Positions 6,931 through 16,084 are shown, numbered from the stretch's first letter. The stretch: DNA of 48,222 nt from an uncultured Olsenella sp. (GCA_900316105.1 ONBR01000016.1:1-48222); one strand, 5' to 3'. Notes: a model not told the origin generated them from the letters alone. Program-made: numbers and translations.

Positions 6931-8205
6931 CTAGGCAAAGTAGGACACGGGGTGGGTCGTGTTGTCTCGCTCTGGGTCCATTCCGGCCAGGCGCTCATCG
7001 GCGAGCTCCGATAGGTGGCGGACCGCATGGTTGCCAAAACGGCTGCGCAAGGCGTCGATGGTCCCGTCCAGCTGCCTGGCCCGAAGGCGCTCCTCTTCCA
7101 CGCCAAAGATGTCCAGCTGCACGGGCACTTCAGCTGGCAAGAGGTTCGATGCCCGCACGCCGATGGCACGGACGGGCTCGTGGCGGAGGTCCCAGCCACG
7201 ACATAGAAGCTCGGCCGCCGTATCACATATCTCCGATGTGATGTTGCTCGGCCGCTCCAGTCTCATTTGAGCGGATCGGCCAAAGAGCGTGCGTGCGTCT
7301 CGGGCAAAGACCCCGACGGTCTTGCACATGAGGCCCAGGGACCGCAGTCGCTGCGCCACCGACTCGCCCATCAGCCAGACGACCTGTCTGGCCGTGCGGT
7401 CGTCAGCGATGTCGAAGGGGAGGGTGTTCGCGTTGCCCACGCTCTTGACCTCGCGGTCCACGTCGCAGATTGCCTCGTCCAGAGGTCGGACGGGACTGTC
7501 GTCGCGTCCCTGGGCAAAGCGCTGGACCATGGTGCCCATCTTTCCCAAGCGTCGGCGAATCGTGGCGGGGTCTGCCCGGGCCAACTGGCCGATGGTACGT
7601 ATACCCAGGTAGTTGAGTTTTCGCGTGGTCGCTGGTCCCACATACAGAAGGTCGCTCACGGGCTGGGGCCAGACGATGTCCTCGGCGTTTTGGGGCGTGA
7701 TGACCGTAAGGCCGTCGGGTTTCCTGTAGTCACTGCCAAACTTGGCGAATATCTTGTTCCAGCTGACGCCCACCGAGACGGTGACGCCCAGTTCGGTGCG
7801 GACGCGCTCCGAGATCTCCTGGGCCACTAGGACGGGGTCGCGTCCCAGGAGGTGCCTAGAGCCCGTGATGTCCAGCCATGCCTCGTCTGGGCCAAAGGGC
7901 TCCACCAGGTCGGTGTACTGGTTGTAGAGGGTGCGAGCCATGTGCGAGTAGCGATGGTAGAGCTGAAAGTCGGGCGGAACGACCACTGCCTCGGGGCAGA
8001 CCCGACGCGCCTGCCAGAGAGTCATGGCCGTCTTTACCCCACGGCGCTTTGCCTCGTAGGAGGCGGTGAGGACGATGCCGTGGCGTGCCTCCTCGTCACC
8101 GCCGACTATGACAGGCAGGCCGCGTAGCTGGGGATGCTCCGCCTGCTCGACACTGGCGTAGAAGGCATTCATGTCGCTGTGCAGGATGGTGCGGCTGGTG
8201 TCCAC
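6931..8205 (-). CDS. dinB: DNA polymerase IV (Y-family translesion polymerase)
   Basis: 424 residues, start ATG at 8205. Catalytic acidic residues are Asp11 (HSDMNAFYASVE) and Asp107-Glu108 (FGPDEAWLD, the Y-family SIDEAYLD-type motif). Tyr16 sits at the steric-gate position that excludes ribonucleotides. YEAKRRGVKTAM (50-61) is the finger motif, and helix-hairpin-helix and little-finger domains follow. QLDIF at 363-367 resembles the QLsLF sliding-clamp-binding motif, though about 57 residues follow it. The enzyme copies past damaged bases and is error-prone. No LexA-type operator is obvious upstream. The product is clear. Confidence 0.95.
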   Translation of the reverse strand: MDTSRTILHSDMNAFYASVEQAEHPQLRGLPVIVGGDEEARHGIVLTASYEAKRRGVKTAMTLWQARRVCPEAVVVPPDFQLYHRYSHMARTLYNQYTDLVEPFGPDEAWLDITGSRHLLGRDPVLVAQEISERVRTELGVTVSVGVSWNKIFAKFGSDYRKPDGLTVITPQNAEDIVWPQPVSDLLYVGPATTRKLNYLGIRTIGQLARADPATIRRRLGKMGTMVQRFAQGRDDSPVRPLDEAICDVDREVKSVGNANTLPFDIADDRTARQVVWLMGESVAQRLRSLGLMCKTVGVFARDARTLFGRSAQMRLERPSNITSEICDTAAELLCRGWDLRHEPVRAIGVRASNLLPAEVPVQLDIFGVEEERLRARQLDGTIDALRSRFGNHAVRHLSELADERLAGMDPERDNTTHPVSYFA

Positions 8206-8346
8206 GGAAGCTCCTCTAGGTATGCGGGTACGTCTGTTCGCATTATCTCGAGAGGATGCGACAAAAAATGGAGGGGCCTGTTCGCGGACGGGCCTTGGAG
8301 GCGCCAGGCGCGACGCAGCTTGCGCCAGCCACCGGCTGTGACGCTT

Positions 8347-8373
8347 TTTGAATTAAATTCAAATAATTTTGAA
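8347..8373. promoter_or_regulatory. Overlapping palindromes upstream of the radical SAM gene
   Basis: TTTGAATT-A-AATTCAAA (8347-8363) is a perfect dyad, and TTCAAA-TAAT-TTTGAA (8358-8373) overlaps it, giving three alternating half-sites in an AT-rich island inside GC-rich DNA. They lie about 76 bp before the start codon, a good place for an operator or activator site. The regulator is unknown. Confidence 0.5.
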
Positions 8374-8448
8374 CTAGGGTCGAAAATACCAACTATATTC
8401 GCTATCGTTAGGCACCAAATCAGGGGGATATATAGGAGAGGACTCTGT

Positions 8449-9933
8449 ATGCAATCAAAGATTGCTCACGCAGCCGAGCGCAAGGCGTTCGAGCTCGTCG
8501 TTGATCAGTTCATCAATGCCCCGCAGGGCGAGAAGCGCGAGAAGGTCTTCAACCGCTTCCTGGACATGGCCGGCAAGCTTCTTGCGGACACCGCGCCTGA
8601 CATGGGCAACTCCCTGCGTAAGGCCTTCTACCCCGGCTCCAAGTGGGAGAGGGTCATCCTGAGCCTGCCTGACCGCATCGACCACAACATCCTGAAGACC
8701 TCCGTGGTCAACGGCGCCTATGAGGCTGCCTTCCGTGGCCTGCGTACTACCACCCAGTCTGCCGAAAAGTACCAGTGCAACGTGCCCTGGATCATCATCT
8801 TTGACCCCACCTCCGCCTGTAACATGCACTGCGTCGGCTGCTGGGCCGCTGACTACTCGAAGTCGCTGAACCTCTCCTTCGACGAGATGGACAAGCTGGT
8901 TACCGAGGCCAAGGAGCTTGGCACCCACTGGTTCTTCATGACCGGCGGCGAGCCTATGGTCCGCTGGAAGGACGTCGTGAAGCTGGCCGAGAAGCACGAG
9001 GACTGCCTTTTCAGCCTCTACACCAATGGCACCCTGATCAACCAGCAGGTTTGCGACGACTGCAAGCGCACCGGCAACATCCTCTTCTCTGTGTCCCTGG
9101 AGGGCTTCGAGGAGGCCAATGACGGTCGTCGTGGCGATGGCTGCTTCCAGAAGGTCATGAACGCCTTTGACCTGATGCGCGAGAACGGCCTGGCCTTTGG
9201 TACCTCCACCGCCTACACCCGCGCAAACGTGGAGTCCGTCACCTCTGACGAGTACTACGAGCTCCTGGAGAAGAAGGGCGCCCTCTGGGCCTGGTACTTC
9301 CACTACATGCCCGTCGGCGAGGGCGCAAACGCCGACCTCATGCCCACGCCCGAGCAGCGCGAGTACATGATCAAGCGTATCCGAGAGGTCCGCGATTTCG
9401 AGGGCGGCCATTCCGTCATGGCCATGGACTTCCAGAACGACGGCGAGTTCGTGGGCGGCTGCATCGCCGGTGGTCGCGTCTTCTGCCACATCACTGCCCG
9501 TGGTGACGTGGAGCCTTGCGTCTTCATCCACTACTCCAATGCAAACATTAAGGAGCAGTCCTGGCTGGAGTGCCTGCAGCAGCCCATCTTCCAGGCCTAC
9601 CGCAAGCACTGGCCTTGGAATGACAACATGCTGGAGCCCTGCCCCATGTTGGAGAACCCCACGGTCCTGCCCAAGATCGTCCACGAGTCCAGCGCGAAGT
9701 CCACGGAGTACGTCACGCCCGAGTCCGTCGACCACCTGTGCGAGCGCACTACGCCCTACGCAAAGACCTGGAAGGAGCATGCGGACAAGATCTGGCTCCA
9801 GGAGCACCCCACCGGCAAGAAGGTCTACGAGGACGACATCTCCATGATGGACGTTGACAAGAAGGCAAAGATTCTGGCTCAGAAGGACGCCGAGCTGGAT
9901 GCCGAGGAGAAGGCCTTCGTGGACGCTCGCTAG
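8449..9933 (+). CDS. Radical SAM protein with SPASM-like C-terminal cysteines
   Basis: 494 residues. The frame is open from 8134, but the ATG at 8449 follows TAGGAGAGG at a good distance. Residues 1-110 are a helical N-terminal region. Cys124, Cys128 and Cys131 (CNMHCVGC) bind the radical SAM 4Fe-4S cluster, and GGEP (166-169) contacts S-adenosylmethionine. Cys338, Cys346, Cys357 and Cys398 in the C-terminal part look like auxiliary-cluster ligands of SPASM/twitch type. The family generates a 5'-deoxyadenosyl radical; substrates include peptides, sugars and lipids. No precursor peptide or partner enzyme is adjacent, so the substrate cannot be named. It is probably a single-gene unit with its own regulated promoter. 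Confidence 0.85.
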   Translation: MQSKIAHAAERKAFELVVDQFINAPQGEKREKVFNRFLDMAGKLLADTAPDMGNSLRKAFYPGSKWERVILSLPDRIDHNILKTSVVNGAYEAAFRGLRTTTQSAEKYQCNVPWIIIFDPTSACNMHCVGCWAADYSKSLNLSFDEMDKLVTEAKELGTHWFFMTGGEPMVRWKDVVKLAEKHEDCLFSLYTNGTLINQQVCDDCKRTGNILFSVSLEGFEEANDGRRGDGCFQKVMNAFDLMRENGLAFGTSTAYTRANVESVTSDEYYELLEKKGALWAWYFHYMPVGEGANADLMPTPEQREYMIKRIREVRDFEGGHSVMAMDFQNDGEFVGGCIAGGRVFCHITARGDVEPCVFIHYSNANIKEQSWLECLQQPIFQAYRKHWPWNDNMLEPCPMLENPTVLPKIVHESSAKSTEYVTPESVDHLCERTTPYAKTWKEHADKIWLQEHPTGKKVYEDDISMMDVDKKAKILAQKDAELDAEEKAFVDAR

Positions 9934-9950
9934 CCCGCGTGTGCCACGAA

Positions 9951-9962
9951 AGGGGCTACCCC
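9951..9962. repeat. Short GGGGCTACCCC palindrome
   Basis: AGGGGCTACCCC after the radical SAM gene matches the centre of the longer family 2 palindromes. The rest of the gap to 10102 shows no gene; TATAGAAT near 10020 could be a -10 element. Confidence 0.4.
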
Positions 9963-10102
9963 GCCAAGCGGCGTCTTCGGCCTTTCGCCTGTCGGTAACA
10001 GGCTGCTAACACTGGTCTTATAGAATATCTGTCCGATGTACGAGGCGCCTGGTCTCTGCGGCCGGGCGCTGTTCTTTAATCCTGAAAGAAAAGGAGAATC
10101 CC

Positions 10103-10888
10103 ATGTCCGCTCAGATGTCTCGTCGTGGTTTCCTCGGTCTTGCAGCAGGTACCGCTGCCGCACTCGGCCTTGGCCTGGTAGGCTGCGGAGGCTCCTCCAG
10201 CTCCGATTCGGGCAGCAAGACCTACAAGATTGCCACCGACACCTCCTTTCCCCCCTTCGAGTTTACCGACGACTCCAACAACTTCGTGGGCATTGACGTC
10301 GACCTCCTAAAGGCCATTGGCGACAAGGAGGGCTTCAAGTACGACCTTCAGTCCTTGGGCTTTGACGCCGCTGTTGCCGCCCTGGAGTCCAACCAGGCCG
10401 ACGCCGTCATCGCTGGCATGTCCATTACCGACGAGCGCAAGCAGAAGTACGACTTCTCTGAGGCCTACTACGACTCCTACGTCTGCATGGCCGTCAAGGA
10501 TGGTGGCGACGTCAAGGGCTACGACGACCTCAAGGGCAAGAAGGTTGCCGCAAAGAACGGTACCCAGGGTGCCTCCTGCGCCGAGTCCCTCAAGGACAAG
10601 TATGGCTTCGAGATCACCTACTTCGACGAGTCCCCGCTGATGTACCAGGACGTCACCACGGGCAACTCGGTCGCCTGCTTCGAGGACTATCCCGTCATGG
10701 CCTATGGCGTCAAGAAAGGCAATGGCTTCAAGGTCGTCGCGGAGGAGAAGGAGAATTGGTCCACGCCTTACGGCTTCGCCGTCCTCAAGGGCAAGAACAA
10801 GGAGCTCCTGGATGCCTTCAACAAGGGCCTCAAGGAGCTGCGTGACAGCGGAGATTACGACAAGATTGTGAACAAGTATCTGGGATAG
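10103..10888 (+). CDS. Amino-acid ABC transporter substrate-binding lipoprotein
   Basis: 261 residues behind an AAAGGAGA ribosome site. SRRGFLGLAAG (6-16) is a twin-arginine signal and LVGC (25-28) a lipobox, so the protein is likely exported folded and lipidated on Cys28. A Ser/Gly linker follows, then a type 2 periplasmic-binding fold of the SBP_bac_3 family (YKIATDTSFPPFEF, DVDLLKAIG, GMSITDERKQKYDFSEAYY, GKKVAAKNGTQG). This family captures polar amino acids such as glutamine, histidine or cystine; I cannot choose one. It heads a cluster with the permease and ATPase, but a terminator separates it from them. Confidence 0.9.
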   Translation: MSAQMSRRGFLGLAAGTAAALGLGLVGCGGSSSSDSGSKTYKIATDTSFPPFEFTDDSNNFVGIDVDLLKAIGDKEGFKYDLQSLGFDAAVAALESNQADAVIAGMSITDERKQKYDFSEAYYDSYVCMAVKDGGDVKGYDDLKGKKVAAKNGTQGASCAESLKDKYGFEITYFDESPLMYQDVTTGNSVACFEDYPVMAYGVKKGNGFKVVAEEKENWSTPYGFAVLKGKNKELLDAFNKGLKELRDSGDYDKIVNKYLG

Positions 10889-10950
10889 TCTCAACTCGTA
10901 GCAATTGAGTTAACGCTTATCTGCCATAGCTGAGAGTTTGATATGTTAAA

Positions 10951-10982
10951 AGGGTGCTCGCATTCATCGGGCACCCTTTTTT
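10951..10982 (+). terminator. Terminator between binding protein and permease
   Basis: GGGTGC and GCACCC arms with a loop of about 13 bases are followed by six T. It should end most transcripts after the binding-protein gene, letting that protein be made in excess over the membrane components. Confidence 0.85.
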
Positions 10983-11051
10983 GTTAGCAGTGATGCATGC
11001 GCAAGCCTGGCGCAGATGCCGTGCGTGCGATGCGTTGCGGAAAGGAAGACC

Positions 11052-11719
11052 ATGAATCTACTGGAAGTCTTTGGGGACCTCTGGCCCATGCTTGTCACAG
11101 GCATAGGCACGACCCTGCAGGTGACCGTCATCTCCCTGGTCATCGCCATGGTGGTCGGCATCCTTGTTTGCCTCATGCACATCTCTGAGTACAAGGTGCT
11201 GCGCGGCATCGCGAAGTTCTACATCTGGATCATCCGTGGTACGCCAATGCTGGTTCAGGGCTTCTACGTCTACTTCGCCCTGCCCCAGCTCATCCAGTCC
11301 ATGGGCAACTCGGACTTCCGCGTGGACATCATGACTGCGTCCATCCTGACCTTGACCCTCAACGCCGGTGCCTACATCTCGGAGATCTTCCGCGGCGCCA
11401 TCGAGTCGGTGCCCAAGGGTCAGATGGAGGCCTCCCGTTCGCTGGGCGTCTCCTACGCAACCTCCATGAGAAAGATCATCATCCCGCAGGCCGTCCGCAT
11501 CTGCCTGCCCTCCCTGGTCAACCAGTGCATCATCACCCTCAAGGATTCGACGATTCTCTATGCCATCGGCCTCACCGAGGTCATGTACCAGGCAAAGATC
11601 TTCGTCGGTCGCACGATGGAGTCCTTCGCCACCTATACCTGGGTCGCCGTGATGTTCCTTGTTATCACGAGCGTCCTCATGATCGTCTCCAGGCAGATTG
11701 AGAAAAGGATGCATGCATA

Positions 11720-11720
<1 letters not shown>
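11052..11720 (+). CDS. Amino-acid ABC transporter permease
   Basis: 222 residues. The frame is open from 11016, but the ATG at 11052 ([10 protein letters not shown]) follows AAAGGAAG. It is a His/Glu/Gln-type permease with about five hydrophobic helices, the [10 protein letters not shown] segment, and the EAA loop that docks on the ATPase ([24 protein letters not shown] region, then IIPQAVR). It forms the membrane channel for the amino acid delivered by the product of 10103-10888. Its stop overlaps the ATPase start by one base (TAATG), so the two are translationally coupled. Confidence 0.92.
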
Positions 11721-12496
<776 letters not shown>

Positions 12497-12506
12497 GATG
12501 ATGCGC

Positions 12507-12533
12507 GCCGCTTTGGGGCAGCCCCCAAGCGGC
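12507..12533. repeat. Inverted repeat GCCGCTT..AAGCGGC (palindrome family 2)
   Basis: Arms GCCGCTT-t-GGGG and CCCC-c-AAGCGGC with one mismatch sit just after the ATPase stop and before the terminator. The centre GGGGCAGCCCC resembles other family 2 elements. Confidence 0.55.
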
Positions 12534-12546
12534 ATAAGTGGCAAGC

Positions 12547-12574
12547 GGCCGGCGCCTTCGGGCGTCGGCCTTTT
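12547..12574 (+). terminator. Rho-independent terminator of the first ABC operon
   Basis: GGCCGGCGCC, tetraloop TTCG, GGCGTCGGCC and five T make a strong 10-bp hairpin. TATAAT at 12575-12580, directly after it, may serve as the -10 of the next gene. Confidence 0.88.
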
Positions 12575-12614
12575 TATAATCTATGTGTTGCCGTCGGAAC
12601 GAGGATGTTGCCCT

Positions 12615-13976
12615 ATGCCAGCTGCGCCAGACAAGAGGAAGAGTCAACGTTCCCCGCTGTTGGTGGCAGTCCTGTTCGTGGCATTCGTCCTTGCGCTAGG
12701 CCTTCTGGTGGGAGGGAAGGCGATCCACTTGCGAGACGGGTCTGGGGTGGATGCGTCTCCCTATCAGAGAGACGAGACTTTCACTGAGGTCGAGCGGGCA
12801 GTGCGTGGCGGTGGCGCGTTAGCCGGCGATGGCGATACGGTCTATGCCAACCCTGGTGATGACCTGCGGGAACTTGCACGAGGTCTGCATCCAGGTGACA
12901 CCCTCCTCCTGAGGGGAGGAACCTACGCCACCGACCTGAACCTGTCTAATCTGCGTGGCCGTTCGGATGCCTGGATCACCATAGCCGCAGCGCCTGGTGA
13001 GGAGGCCGTCCTGGACGGTGGCAGCATGCGGCCTTCAGTGATGGTGTCTGTGAGTACCTGCTCCTACCTGCGGATATCTGGTCTTGCAATCAGAAACGCC
13101 AGTGGGCGTGATTCCTGTGGGATATCCGTGTCTCCCGGCAGCAACCACGTGGTTCTTGATCGCAACAGAATCAGTGACATCTCTGTGTCAGCCACTCCGC
13201 AAGAGGGTGATTGCGCTAACGGAATCTTGCTCTTTGGCGATAGCGCACGGGAAGCCATCTCGGAGGTCTATCTGTATGGAAATGAGCTTCGTGACTGCGA
13301 GACTGGCTGGTCCGAATGCATCTCGATCTCTGGCCACGTGCGTGGCGTCGACGTAGAGGCCAACCGTATCGATAACATCAGCAATATTGGCATCGACTTT
13401 GCCGGCAACTATGGCTATTGCCCGGATCCCGCCCTTGATTTTCCCGTGGACTGTAGCGCCACGAACAACGTGGTCAGCAACTGTCGGTCGGAGTTCGCCA
13501 CCTCCTACGGGCTCTACATGGATGGAGGCCAGCGCATCCGCCTCGAGGGAAACCAGGTCCGATCCTGCTCGGGTGGCATAGAGATTGGGGCAGAGAAGGT
13601 CCCCTCGAAGGAGGGTTACTCGACGGGCGACATTCAGGTACGAAACAACACCATTGAGGGCTGCGATGAAGCGGGCATGTCCATCGGAGGCTATTCCCGG
13701 GAGCTTGGTTGGGTCCAGAACGTGACGGTGGAGGGCAACAACTGCCGCAACAATGGTGGCGAGGATGGTGCCATCCTGGCCCTTTCCAAGTGCAGGTACG
13801 TCACGCTTCGGGGGAATGTCCTTCAGAACCAGGCCGGTCGGGCCGAAATCGTCTCCTCCGAGATGGGGCCGGATCAGACCAAAGACATCAGCTTCGACGG
13901 CAACAGCTATGGAAACGGTCTTCCTGCAGATGGAACCAGGTTCTCCTTTTGCGGGCAAGTCCTACACGGACTTTGA
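12615..13976 (+). CDS. Membrane-anchored right-handed parallel beta-helix protein (C-terminus frameshifted)
   Basis: 453 residues as read. The ATG at 12615 is chosen because the upstream part of the frame crosses a terminator. An N-terminal helix (~13-35) anchors it or acts as a signal. A spacer and the opening strand GDTLLLRGGTYATDLNLSN follow. From ~140 to the end there are repeated coils with NxI/NxV ladders (LRISGLAIRNAS, VVLDRNRISDIS, VEANRIDNIS, VEGNNCRNNG, LRGNVLQNQ) typical of pectate-lyase-like or carbohydrate-binding beta-helices. It is probably extracellular and acts on or binds polysaccharide; no catalytic residues can be assigned. The natural C-terminus continues in another frame (13947-14037): dropping one T from TTTT at 13947-13950 restores a sensible end. 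Confidence 0.8.
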   Translation: MPAAPDKRKSQRSPLLVAVLFVAFVLALGLLVGGKAIHLRDGSGVDASPYQRDETFTEVERAVRGGGALAGDGDTVYANPGDDLRELARGLHPGDTLLLRGGTYATDLNLSNLRGRSDAWITIAAAPGEEAVLDGGSMRPSVMVSVSTCSYLRISGLAIRNASGRDSCGISVSPGSNHVVLDRNRISDISVSATPQEGDCANGILLFGDSAREAISEVYLYGNELRDCETGWSECISISGHVRGVDVEANRIDNISNIGIDFAGNYGYCPDPALDFPVDCSATNNVVSNCRSEFATSYGLYMDGGQRIRLEGNQVRSCSGGIEIGAEKVPSKEGYSTGDIQVRNNTIEGCDEAGMSIGGYSRELGWVQNVTVEGNNCRNNGGEDGAILALSKCRYVTLRGNVLQNQAGRAEIVSSEMGPDQTKDISFDGNSYGNGLPADGTRFSFCGQVLHGL

Positions 13977-14037
13977 CGCCTGGGCCACCGCTGCCGGCGA
14001 AAAGAATGGCAGATATGAGGAGGGCTCAACCAATTGA
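13947..14037 (+). pseudogene. Out-of-frame C-terminal remnant of the beta-helix protein
   Basis: Skipping one T in 13947-13950 continues the reading GTRFSF into AGKSYTDFDAWATAAGEKNG and a stop at 14035-14037. A YTDFDAW-like ending is what such beta-helix proteins commonly show. In the present frame the protein instead ends in CGQVLHGL. This is either a real mutation or a sequencing or assembly error; the run is short for programmed slippage. Confidence 0.65.
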
Positions 14038-14114
14038 CGCTTGGCACCAGCTCCCAAGCACTGCCCCGCCCCCCTGTAAGGAAAGCTGTGCCAGGACAAA
14101 TTGCGCAGCAAGAC

Positions 14115-14179
14115 CGGGCTGGCCCCCTTGTTCCGAGACATTTCGCTTGCGTATGTCTCGGAACAAGGGGGCCAGCCCG
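14115..14179. repeat. Perfect 27-bp inverted repeat, 11-base loop (palindrome family 1)
   Basis: Arms 14115-14141 and 14153-14179 are exactly complementary; the loop is TTCGCTTGCGT. It lies between the beta-helix gene and the convergent DUF438 gene. The loop and the arm and loop lengths match the element at 16020-16084. Confidence 0.9.
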
Positions 14180-14186
14180 CCTCTTT

Positions 14187-15734
14187 CTAGCGGAGCTTGT
14201 CCAGGTACTTTCCAAACTCCTGGACGATCTCGAGGGTTCCTAGGTAGGCCCCCTCGTCATCGTAGATTGCCTGGTAGAGGACGCGGATGGGGTTCTGGGG
14301 GTTGGGAATCCAGCGCTCGAAGTGGTCCATCTGATGCTCCCTGAAGCCCTGGAGCATGTCCTTGATCATGGGCTTCAGACGGGGCGGATGGCAGGAGTAG
14401 ACCTCACGGCCCAGGCAGGAGAGGGGTCGGTTAAAGACATGTCCCTCGTTCATAAAGAAGCGCGTGTGGTCCGTGGCGTCGATGAAGGTCAGGTCCAGGG
14501 GCAATACCTTCAGGATGGCGGACAGCTCCGACACGCTGAGCTCACCCGTGGGAAGGTGAATCTTTCCGTCTCCAGCGGCCTCGGCAAGTTCCTCCAGGCC
14601 GTTCAGGCCAGGGTTCGAGGGCTTTGGCTGCATACGGACCCACACTTCTCCATCCAGCCATTTGGGTGCACCGTCGCAGAAGGCCCAGCCAAACTCGTTC
14701 AGGTCGCGGTAGCAGACGTACCAGTCCTCCTTGCTGAAATGGTCCAGCGCCAGAGGATAGAGGATGTTCTCCTCCTTGTAGACCATCTCGCGGATGCGAG
14801 TGACCATCGCCTTGATTCGCGCCAGCTCCGTATCAGAGATATGCGAGAGGTGATTGGGGTCATAGAGGGCCTTGACCAGCTGGGATCGCTCGTCCAGGAT
14901 TTCGTCGTCCACGCCCCACATAACGTCATTGGGTCCAGGAAAACCGTACTCGGTAAGAAGGGGCATCAGGAGCTCCTCCTTGCGGGAGTAGTGCTGCTTG
15001 AGCTCGCGGAGCTTAATCATGAGGTTGCGAATCGTCTGGGTGTCGGCACCCTCGACGAGTTGGGGTTCCATCTGGTCCAGGAAGGCTTCGAGCCCGCGGT
15101 TCTCCAGGCGCAGGGCGCTTATGGGGTGACCTGCGGGCAGGCCATCCTCGGTTGTGCTCGTGAGCACGTGGCAGTTGGCCTCGTCCTCGATTTCCTCGGT
15201 TGTCTTTCCGTGAAAGAGGGCGGAGTGCACGTCGCAGAGCTGTTGGACCTCGCGGACGGGCATGCCGCTCTGGATGAGGGACTGTTCCGCTTGAGCGATT
15301 TCCGATGCGGACACGCTGGAGAAGTCACGGACAAAGTCTTCGCGCACGCTCTCCAGGGATTCGCCGTCGCTCAGCCTGCGGACCATTCCCTCGAGCTCCC
15401 TCTGGCGAGCTGCCGCAGGATCATCTGCCGCGGGTTTGGCAGGGGAGGGCTCGGGCTCAGATTCCGCCTCAGTGGGGTCGGCAATGTCCCCCTTGGCGCC
15501 TTGGAGCCCAGCGACCGCAAAGCCAGCCTCCTGGAATGCATTGACAATGTCCTCGACGGGAACGCCGCGAACTCCCGCCCCCTTGCGGATGGTCATGATG
15601 CGCCCGGCAGACTGAAGCATCCCTGGCTGAGTGATGGCCTCAAAGCCCAACCGTGCCATGACCTCCTTGACCTCGGGAAACTCAGAGCATGTCTCGTAAA
15701 CGCTCTTGTCTAGGTCGATGACTTTCTTGCTCAT
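14187..15734 (-). CDS. DUF438 / hemerythrin-like / PAS sensor protein
   Basis: 515 residues, start ATG at 15734 behind GGAG. Residues 1-72 resemble DUF1858 (VYETCSEFPEVKEVMARLGF). An acidic/proline linker (~80-110) precedes a DUF438 region (~112-185). A hemerythrin-like helical segment (~195-320) has candidate iron ligands in HPISALRLENRG and KQHYSRKEE. A PAS-type domain follows (~385-510; DLTFIDATDHTRFFMNEGHVF). Related proteins in anaerobes are thought to sense oxygen, nitric oxide or redox state through a di-iron or haem site; that is family knowledge, not visible proof. There is no output kinase or DNA-binding domain. It is a single-gene unit, convergent with the beta-helix gene. Confidence 0.85.
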   Translation of the reverse strand: MSKKVIDLDKSVYETCSEFPEVKEVMARLGFEAITQPGMLQSAGRIMTIRKGAGVRGVPVEDIVNAFQEAGFAVAGLQGAKGDIADPTEAESEPEPSPAKPAADDPAAARQRELEGMVRRLSDGESLESVREDFVRDFSSVSASEIAQAEQSLIQSGMPVREVQQLCDVHSALFHGKTTEEIEDEANCHVLTSTTEDGLPAGHPISALRLENRGLEAFLDQMEPQLVEGADTQTIRNLMIKLRELKQHYSRKEELLMPLLTEYGFPGPNDVMWGVDDEILDERSQLVKALYDPNHLSHISDTELARIKAMVTRIREMVYKEENILYPLALDHFSKEDWYVCYRDLNEFGWAFCDGAPKWLDGEVWVRMQPKPSNPGLNGLEELAEAAGDGKIHLPTGELSVSELSAILKVLPLDLTFIDATDHTRFFMNEGHVFNRPLSCLGREVYSCHPPRLKPMIKDMLQGFREHQMDHFERWIPNPQNPIRVLYQAIYDDEGAYLGTLEIVQEFGKYLDKLR

Positions 15735-15778
15735 GGGGGGACTCCTCTTGTTAATCGCAGCTAACTATCTCTTCACTC

Positions 15779-15799
15779 CGAATAGTATTCCAGTATTCG
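15779..15799 (-). promoter_or_regulatory. Candidate operator of the DUF438 gene
   Basis: CGAATA and TATTCG flank a 9-base centre containing further TATTC copies, 45-65 bp before the DUF438 start on the reverse strand. The position suits an operator; the binding protein is unknown. Confidence 0.3.
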
Positions 15800-15895
15800 T
15801 GAGAAGAGCGTTGGAATTCAAACATGTGGTTACAACTTGCGCGCAGAAAAGTCTCTCAAGCAGTCACGAATGTGCGTCGGCGCCCCTGCCCGGGC

Positions 15896-15960
15896 GGGCT
15901 TCTCGGCTTCGCTTAGGGGAATTCCGCTGGCGTATTCTCCTGAACGAGGCCAGGCGTTGC
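15896..15960. repeat. Decayed copy of palindrome family 1
   Basis: The left arm (15896-15922) is close to that of the perfect copy at 16020 (GGGCTTCT-GGCTTCG shared). The centre AATTCCGCTGGCGTATT matches the family. The right arm (15934-15960) now pairs only in part. Confidence 0.75.
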
Positions 15961-16019
15961 GCGTGGGGTTGACTGACGCTCGGCCTCCCCTGCGGGCGCC
16001 CCAGCGCTCCCGCCCGGGC

Positions 16020-16084
16020 GGGCTTCTTGGCTTCGTTTTGGAGAATTTCGCTAGCGCATTCTCCAAAACGAAGCCAAGAAGCCC
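16020..16084. repeat. Perfect 27-bp inverted repeat, 11-base loop (palindrome family 1)
   Basis: Arms 16020-16046 and 16058-16084 are exactly complementary around TTCGCTAGCGC. It lies upstream of both flanking genes, in a divergent region, so it is not a terminator for either. Confidence 0.9.

Noticed and set aside
8455..9807. 450-residue reverse frame opposite the radical SAM gene
   Set aside because: It mirrors a well-conserved forward gene; its His/Val/Gly/Leu-rich content is typical of antisense frames in GC-rich DNA.
14322..15713. 463-residue forward frame opposite the DUF438 gene
   Set aside because: The reverse frame carries recognisable DUF1858, DUF438, hemerythrin-like and PAS segments; the forward frame carries none.
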